Origin: Ruminococcaceae bacterium UBA1405
Lineage (GTDB): Bacteria > Bacillota > Clostridia > Oscillospirales > Ruminococcaceae
Assembly (NCBI GenBank): GCA_002305685.1
Contig: DBQB01000019.1
Location: forward strand, 3,238-19,700
Length of the DNA: 16,463 nt
Direction of reading: 5' to 3'
The notes under the pieces are model-generated. The model was not told the origin of the DNA and made no database searches. It saw nothing but the letters and a program-made list of their open reading frames with translations. Numbering within the stretch: position 1 is the stretch's first letter; every line of letters starts with the position of its first letter. Both the position numbers and the translations under genes were made by a program. Shown here piece after piece: positions 13,426 to 16,463 of the stretch.

Positions 13426-14178
13426 ATGAATCGAATAGAATCCGCAAAGCGGTACACCGACAAACTTTATGGCGGGGCAGCTTCTCCGTTGGGGACCACC
13501 GACCCCGAATTTGCCGCAATCAAGGAACGGCTCATCTACGGCGAGGTCTACGCTGAGGAAAAACTGCCTGCCCGCCTGCGGGAACTGGTCATCCTGGTGG
13601 CAGCTACTACCAACCAGACTTTCGCAGAGGTGAAACGCCATACGGCAGCAGCCCTTCAAAGTAGCGTGACTCCGAATGAAGTCAAAGAAGCAGTCTACCA
13701 CTGCGCCCCTTATATCGGACTTGCAAAGGCTGAGGCAGCAGTGGAGGCAGTTAATGAGGTGCTAACAGCCCAGGGCATCCAGCTTCCGCTGGTCAGCGGC
13801 CAGACCGTCACCGAGGAGAGCCGACTCGCTGACGGCATTGCGGCCCAGAAGTCTATCTTCGGGGACAGCATTGACGCTATGCGCGCCGCCGCACCGGAAA
13901 ACCAGAAAAACATCCAAGACTATCTTTCCGCCTACTGCTTCGGAGACTTTTATACCCGAAAGGGCCTGAATATCCAGGAGCGCGAACTGCTGACCTTCGC
14001 CATTCTCTGCACTCAGGGTGGGTGCGAACCCCAGGTGAAAGCCCATGTGGGCGGAAATGCTGCCGTGGGCAACGGGAAGGAGACCCTGCTGGCTGCTCTC
14101 ACCGTGTGCCTGCCTTACATCGGCTTTCCCCGCACTTTGAACGCTCTGGGATGTGTCAATGAGGTTTTGCCGGAATAA
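13426..14178 (+). CDS. Carboxymuconolactone decarboxylase family protein, two domains
   Basis: A 250-residue cytosolic protein with two tandem CMD-like helical domains. The first (about 46-113) has LPARLRELVILVAATTNQ, HTAAAL and EAVYHCAPYIGLAKA; the second (about 181-248) has LNIQERELLTFAILCTQGG, KAHVGGN and VCLPYIGFPRTLNAL. Histidines 72 and 207 occupy equivalent places. The CxxC pair of AhpD peroxidase-type members is absent, so a thiol peroxidase role is unlikely. AAAGGAAG precedes the ATG. It is the last gene of the operon and is followed by a hairpin terminator. In such redox clusters, CMD and flavodoxin genes often occur together, but the reaction is not known. Confidence 0.92.
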   Translation: MNRIESAKRYTDKLYGGAASPLGTTDPEFAAIKERLIYGEVYAEEKLPARLRELVILVAATTNQTFAEVKRHTAAALQSSVTPNEVKEAVYHCAPYIGLAKAEAAVEAVNEVLTAQGIQLPLVSGQTVTEESRLADGIAAQKSIFGDSIDAMRAAAPENQKNIQDYLSAYCFGDFYTRKGLNIQERELLTFAILCTQGGCEPQVKAHVGGNAAVGNGKETLLAALTVCLPYIGFPRTLNALGCVNEVLPE

Positions 14179-14256
14179 AGGCTACTGCTTGCAGGGAAAC
14201 AAACGCTAAAGTCAATCTGCCGTTTATGTATCTTAACCTGACCATTTCAGCATAGA

Positions 14257-14300
14257 AATGCCAACGAGCAGCAGATACTTACTCGCTGGCATTCTAATTT
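14257..14300 (+). terminator. Terminator at the end of the redox operon
   Basis: AATGCCAACGAG (14257-14268) pairs with CTCGCTGGCATT (14282-14293) with one mismatch, followed by the T-rich CTAATTTT. It is the first hairpin after the CMD-family stop. The right arm could instead pair with ATGCCAGC about 40 bases further on. The rest of 14179-14383 holds no gene. Confidence 0.55.
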
Positions 14301-14383
14301 TCCATTATGCTGGATGTGCCATAAAATATGCCAGCCAGCCGGTTCACTTCTATAAAATTGGGAAATAGAATGTAGATGATAGG

Positions 14384-14740
14384 ATGAAAATATATAAGAG
14401 CAACTTGCTTTCACCGGATCATCTGTATCCTCTTATTGGCCGCAATATCAAGCGCCTTCGCAGACAACAGAATATGACACAAGAGATGCTGGCGGAACTG
14501 ATTGATGGCGACCAGAAGCACATTTCCAAAATTGAGTCAGGAAAGGCACGCCCTGGATTATCTACCTATTTGAGAATCGCCAATGTTTTTCATGTATCTG
14601 TTGACTGCTTTTTAAGGGATGCGTTGGAGACAACTGATTGTCTAACCGAGGATGAAAGATTTCTATTAGGGCCAAACGAAGAAGCCCTGACTAAAGATGT
14701 GTTAGCCGCAGTATTGAAGTATCTGGACACAAAAGAATAA
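14384..14740 (+). CDS. XRE-family helix-turn-helix regulator
   Basis: A 118-residue protein with a Cro/C1-type DNA-binding domain at about 18-75: LIGRNIKRLRRQQNMTQEML, LIDGDQKHISKIESGKARPG and YLRIANVFHVSVDCFL. The C-terminal 40 residues are not assigned. Such genes are common in the regulatory modules of conjugative elements. No good ribosome binding site is seen. TTCACT, 17 bases and TAGAAT (14343-14371) would place the RNA start within about ten bases of the ATG, so it may be nearly leaderless. It faces the next regulator gene end to end. Confidence 0.9.
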   Translation: MKIYKSNLLSPDHLYPLIGRNIKRLRRQQNMTQEMLAELIDGDQKHISKIESGKARPGLSTYLRIANVFHVSVDCFLRDALETTDCLTEDERFLLGPNEEALTKDVLAAVLKYLDTKE

Positions 14741-14743
14741 TGA

Positions 14744-14759
14744 CATTCCAAATGGAATG
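14744..14759. terminator. Short hairpin between convergent regulators, possible terminator
   Basis: CATTCC (14744-14749), loop AAAT, GGAATG (14754-14759) lies between the two converging stop codons, with outer TGACA/TGTCA symmetry. There is no strong T-run, so termination is uncertain. Confidence 0.35.
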
Positions 14760-14769
14760 CCATTATGTG

Positions 14770-15114
14770 TCAATCGAAGTCGCTTTGTTCCAGTAGCATC
14801 TGGATAAAAGATATAATCAGCCTTTGCTGCTTCTCGGTGCAAGTTGCAGTAAGGCGGCAGATTTTTTCTAGATTAGTGTCTTTTCCAGAAAGTTCCGGAT
14901 AGAATACGCAATCAGAGGAAACACCGATGCACCGAATAATCCGATACAGAGTATCGACACTCGGATTTTTCTGTCCCAGCTCAATCGCTGCAAGATGCCG
15001 CAATCCAGTATCAGAGTGTTCCGCTACCCACTCACGTGTCAATCCCTTTTCCTCGCGTAATCCTCTCAGAATGGCTCCAAGATTATTTGTAATTTGACCA
15101 TGTTTTTCGGACAC
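14770..15114 (-). CDS. XRE-family helix-turn-helix regulator
   Basis: The start is GTG (complement of 15112-15114) with AGGAGGTG eight bases before it, giving 114 residues. The HTH domain is LGAILRGLREEKGLTREWV, then HSDTGLRHLAAIELGQKNPS and LYRIIRCIGVSSDCVF (about 12-72). The C-terminal part, ending IISFIQMLLEQSDFD, resembles the tail of small element-borne XRE repressors but has no recognised effector domain. The gene converges on the other XRE gene and reads away from the hairpin-rich region. Its promoter overlaps a palindrome, which suggests autorepression. Control of element functions is likely but not shown. Confidence 0.92.
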   Translation of the reverse strand: MSEKHGQITNNLGAILRGLREEKGLTREWVAEHSDTGLRHLAAIELGQKNPSVDTLYRIIRCIGVSSDCVFYPELSGKDTNLEKICRLTATCTEKQQRLIISFIQMLLEQSDFD

Positions 15115-15138
15115 CGTTGGTTCACCTCCTCTGCAAAT

Positions 15139-15174
15139 ATTGTAAGAGGATAAACAATGCAGTGGAATGTTCCA
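15139..15174 (-). promoter_or_regulatory. Candidate promoter and palindromic operator of the leftward XRE gene
   Basis: Reading leftward: TTCCAC (15167-15162), 17 bases, TACAAT (15144-15139). The palindrome TGGAATGTTCCA (15163-15174) covers the -35, a fitting place for a repressor dimer. Confidence 0.4.
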
Positions 15175-15213
15175 TCGGTGCTGTATTTTCGGCTCTATTG
15201 GTGACGAAGCACT

Positions 15214-15249
15214 CTCGGTTCTGCCATATAAAAAAACGGCAGAGCCGAG
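15214..15249. other. Hairpin, 12 base pairs
   Basis: CTCGGTTCTGCC (15214-15225) pairs with GGCAGAGCCGAG (15238-15249) with one G-U pair around a 12-base A-rich loop. No T-run follows on the plus strand. It is the first in a row of hairpins in the 15115-15561 stretch, which holds no convincing gene. Confidence 0.6.
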
Positions 15250-15268
15250 GGAAAATTGATATGCGATG

Positions 15269-15307
15269 ATAAAAGCCCTCCGTTCTGCTTGAATGGAGGG
15301 CTTTTAT
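15269..15307. terminator. Bidirectional rho-independent terminator
   Basis: ATAAAAGCCCTCC (15269-15281) pairs perfectly with GGAGGGCTTTTAT (15295-15307). The stem itself provides T-runs on both strands. It probably separates the leftward XRE promoter region from the rightward element genes. Confidence 0.8.
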
Positions 15308-15321
15308 GCTATTACTTGTTG

Positions 15322-15348
15322 AAAGGAAACTCGCTTTGAGTTTCCTTT
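15322..15348. other. Perfect 11-base-pair hairpin
   Basis: AAAGGAAACTC (15322-15332), loop GCTTT, GAGTTTCCTTT (15338-15348). It follows the bidirectional terminator by 14 bases. There is little T-tail, so its role is not clear. Confidence 0.6.
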
Positions 15349-15363
15349 GGTAACCAGCTACCC

Positions 15364-15459
15364 AACTACCAGCAGTTCATAGTCGGACTCGTCAAAACCG
15401 CGTAATCAGCGGCAGTCAACAAGACGTTTTCGGACATGAACTGCTGGTAGTTTTATTTT
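15364..15459 (+). ncRNA. Candidate structured RNA with 17-base-pair closing stem and terminator tail
   Basis: AACTACCAGCAGTTCAT (15364-15380) pairs perfectly with ATGAACTGCTGGTAGTT (15436-15452), followed by TTATTTT. The 55-base interior can form its own stems: CCGC/GCGG (15398-15401 and 15409-15412) inside GACT/AGTC (15386-15389 and 15414-15417), or alternatively CGTC/GACG (15390-15393 and 15423-15426). This could be a small RNA or a leader with alternative folds ahead of the sigma-factor gene. No known family was recognised. Confidence 0.45.
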
Positions 15460-15512
15460 GGCTCTATTTCCATCATCTAAATAATTGGAGCACTCCTCCA
15501 AGCCGCGCACCA

Positions 15513-15556
15513 CCTTTCATCTTGTTCTGGTTATCCACCGAACGAGATGAAAGGAG
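15513..15556 (+). promoter_or_regulatory. Hairpin masking a ribosome binding site upstream of the sigma-like gene
   Basis: CCTTTCATCTTGTTC (15513-15527) pairs with GAACGAGATGAAAGG (15540-15554) with one G-U pair; the loop can add GGT/ACC. The right arm includes most of AAAGGAG (15550-15556), the ribosome binding site for ATG 15562. Folding would therefore lower initiation there. Confidence 0.5.
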
Positions 15557-15561
15557 TTTAT

Positions 15562-15678
15562 ATGTGCGGATATGAAAATATATTTTCCAGCAATCGGCCA
15601 AAAGCGACCGTAGCTGAACGAGTAGTGGGCGAAAGGGGAAGAAATGACCTCCCTCCTGGGACAAAAGGAGGTGAGATT
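15562..15678 (+). other. In-frame leader reading frame running into the sigma-like gene
   Basis: ATG 15562 with AAAGGAG opens a frame beginning MCGYENIFSSNRPKATVAER that continues without a stop into the sigma-like protein, adding 39 residues. Near its end ACCTCC (15647-15652) can pair with GGAGGT (15667-15672), the binding site of the downstream start. It may be a coupling leader or a true N-terminal extension; codon-level evidence cannot decide here. Confidence 0.4.
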
Positions 15679-16104
15679 ATGACACCTGAACGTCACTACA
15701 AGCATAAGCAGCATACCTTTGACAGTTATTGCAAAAAGGTTCTGAAATGCGAAGCCTGGAATGGCTATCGAGAGATCAGCCGCAGGCAGAAGCGTGAAGT
15801 GCCTTTCAGCCAACTGCCGGAGGAAGCGATGGAACAGCTTGCGGCGTGGGACCGGTATCCTTGGGAATACACATCTTTCCCGGTAGGAACTGATGTGATC
15901 CTGATTGAAGATGACCGGCTGGCCGATGCTCTGAAAGCTCTGCCTCCGAAGGATCGGGACATCTTCCTGATGTTCTGGTTCCTGGAAATGGCGGATCGCG
16001 AGATTGGCGAGATCATGCACATGGCCCGCCGGACGGTCAACACCCACAAGTGGAAAGCCTATCGGCTGCTGGTTGAGCTGCTGGGAGGTGAAGCGGATGA
16101 TTAA
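15679..16104 (+). CDS. Sigma-70 region 4-like regulator of a conjugative element
   Basis: ATG 15679 is chosen because AAAGGAGGTGA precedes it; the in-frame ATGs at 15547 and 15562 are possible alternatives. The 141-residue protein starts MTPERHYKHKQHTFDSYCKK, a start typical of element-borne sigma-like factors. Residues 83-136 form region 4: DALKALPPKDRDIFLMFWFL, then MADREIGEIMHMARRTVNTH as helix-turn-helix. No region 2 is evident, so it may act with other subunits or as a DNA-binding activator. The next gene overlaps its end by eight bases. The pair matches the sigma-like/HTH gene pair of Tn916-type elements, where such genes influence transfer and excision. Confidence 0.9.
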   Translation: MTPERHYKHKQHTFDSYCKKVLKCEAWNGYREISRRQKREVPFSQLPEEAMEQLAAWDRYPWEYTSFPVGTDVILIEDDRLADALKALPPKDRDIFLMFWFLEMADREIGEIMHMARRTVNTHKWKAYRLLVELLGGEADD

Positions 16105-16339
16105 ACCCGTGAACACGCGGCCAGCCTTGCTCCCATATCCGGTGATTGCCGCCGCAGTCAATGGCGACCCTGATGCGGTAAACCAGGTGGTACGGCATTA
16201 CTCCGGTTACATAGCTGCATTGTCCACCCGGACAAGCTATGATGCGCAGGACGTTCTTCGTACCCAAGTGGACGAGGACCTGCGCCAACGGCTGGAAACG
16301 AAGTTGATCGTTTCGATCCTCAAATTTGAGCTGAATTAA
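16097..16339 (+). CDS. Conjugative-element helix-turn-helix protein (HTH_16/Orf8-like)
   Basis: An 80-residue protein starting at ATG 16097, with GGGAGGTGAAGCG upstream inside the preceding gene. LPYPVIAAAVNGDPDAVNQV, then HYSGYIAALSTR and LRQRLETKLIVSILKF are the standard features of the small HTH proteins that follow the sigma-like gene in Tn916-related elements. It overlaps the sigma-like gene by eight bases, so translation is coupled. It probably works with it to control excision or transfer genes beyond the right edge. Confidence 0.9.
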   Translation: MIKPVNTRPALLPYPVIAAAVNGDPDAVNQVVRHYSGYIAALSTRTSYDAQDVLRTQVDEDLRQRLETKLIVSILKFELN

Positions 16340-16351
16340 TATTTTGGCTCA

Positions 16352-16381
16352 CCGCCATGCGTTCCCCTTTCCGCATGGCGG
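16352..16381 (+). other. Perfect 10-base-pair hairpin after the HTH gene
   Basis: CCGCCATGCG (16352-16361), a ten-base pyrimidine loop, CGCATGGCGG (16372-16381). It starts 12 bases after the HTH stop. No T-run follows, so it may stabilise or pause the transcript rather than end it. Confidence 0.6.
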
Positions 16382-16416
16382 ACACCTTGAAAAAGAAAGC
16401 CTGCGGGCAGCATAAG

Positions 16417-16439
16417 GCAGACGGATACGATCTGTCTGC
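16417..16439 (+). other. Short hairpin near the right edge
   Basis: GCAGACGGAT (16417-16426) pairs with ATCTGTCTGC (16430-16439) with one mismatch and a three-base loop. No gene is seen from 16340 to the window end. Confidence 0.4.
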
Positions 16440-16463
16440 GTGGAGCCGGTCGGCCGGTGCGCC

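Noticed and set aside
15473..16161. Minus-strand frames of 63 and 214 codons near the sigma-like gene
   Set aside because: They oppose the sigma-like gene and hairpin-rich leader and match no known protein.
1..16463. CRISPR array, tRNA or rRNA genes, complete insertion sequence
   Set aside because: No regularly spaced repeats, cloverleaf sequence, ribosomal RNA segment or transposase was seen by reading both strands; a covariance-model search would be the decisive test for tRNAs and known RNA families.

Overview
The window looks like part of an integrative conjugative or mobilizable element from a Gram-positive gut-type member of the Clostridia. Reasons: strong AGGAGG-type ribosome binding sites, several lipoproteins with a cysteine lipobox, an S-layer-homology protein, a MobA/MobL-type relaxase with MobC, and a sigma-70 region 4 / helix-turn-helix gene pair like the regulatory pair of Tn916-type elements. 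The host assignment is inference; no ribosomal or core gene is present.

Layout. 1-940 (minus strand): the N-terminal part of a relaxase (runs off the left edge), mobC and a candidate oriT with three inverted repeats. 1033-14300: a redox cargo island. Its left arm (minus strand) holds a degenerate MATE transporter, an iron-sulfur-flavoprotein-like oxidoreductase and an aldo/keto reductase, divergent from a LysR regulator. Its right arm (plus strand, about 10 kb, gaps mostly under 25 bases) looks like one operon: merR, aldo/keto reductase, cytosolic flavodoxin, flavodoxin lipoprotein, FGE-like/flavodoxin fusion lipoprotein, flavoredoxin-like flavin reductase, a frameshifted aldo/keto reductase, a DUF4405-type membrane protein with candidate haem histidines, a long flavodoxin lipoprotein, a cyclophilin-like lipoprotein, a three-SLH/flavodoxin/cyclophilin-like fusion, a 4-oxalocrotonate tautomerase homologue and a two-domain carboxymuconolactone decarboxylase homologue. 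14384-15114: two convergent XRE-type regulators. 15115-15678: a hairpin-rich non-coding stretch. 15679-16339: sigma-like factor and HTH gene, reading toward what is probably the excision/integration end beyond the right edge.

How the genes may work together. Both arms start at promoters carrying the same 16-base box with identical 18-base -35/-10 spacing, one on each side of lysR, so a common regulator (most simply the LysR protein) may control the whole island. The products are almost all flavin- or NAD(P)H-linked. Four of the five flavodoxin domains are on exported proteins (three lipoproteins and one SLH-anchored wall protein), next to a possible membrane b-type cytochrome. The working idea is a mobile, inducible electron-transfer or electrophile-reduction system spanning cytoplasm, membrane and cell wall. 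This is inferred from domain content; no substrate can be read from the sequence.
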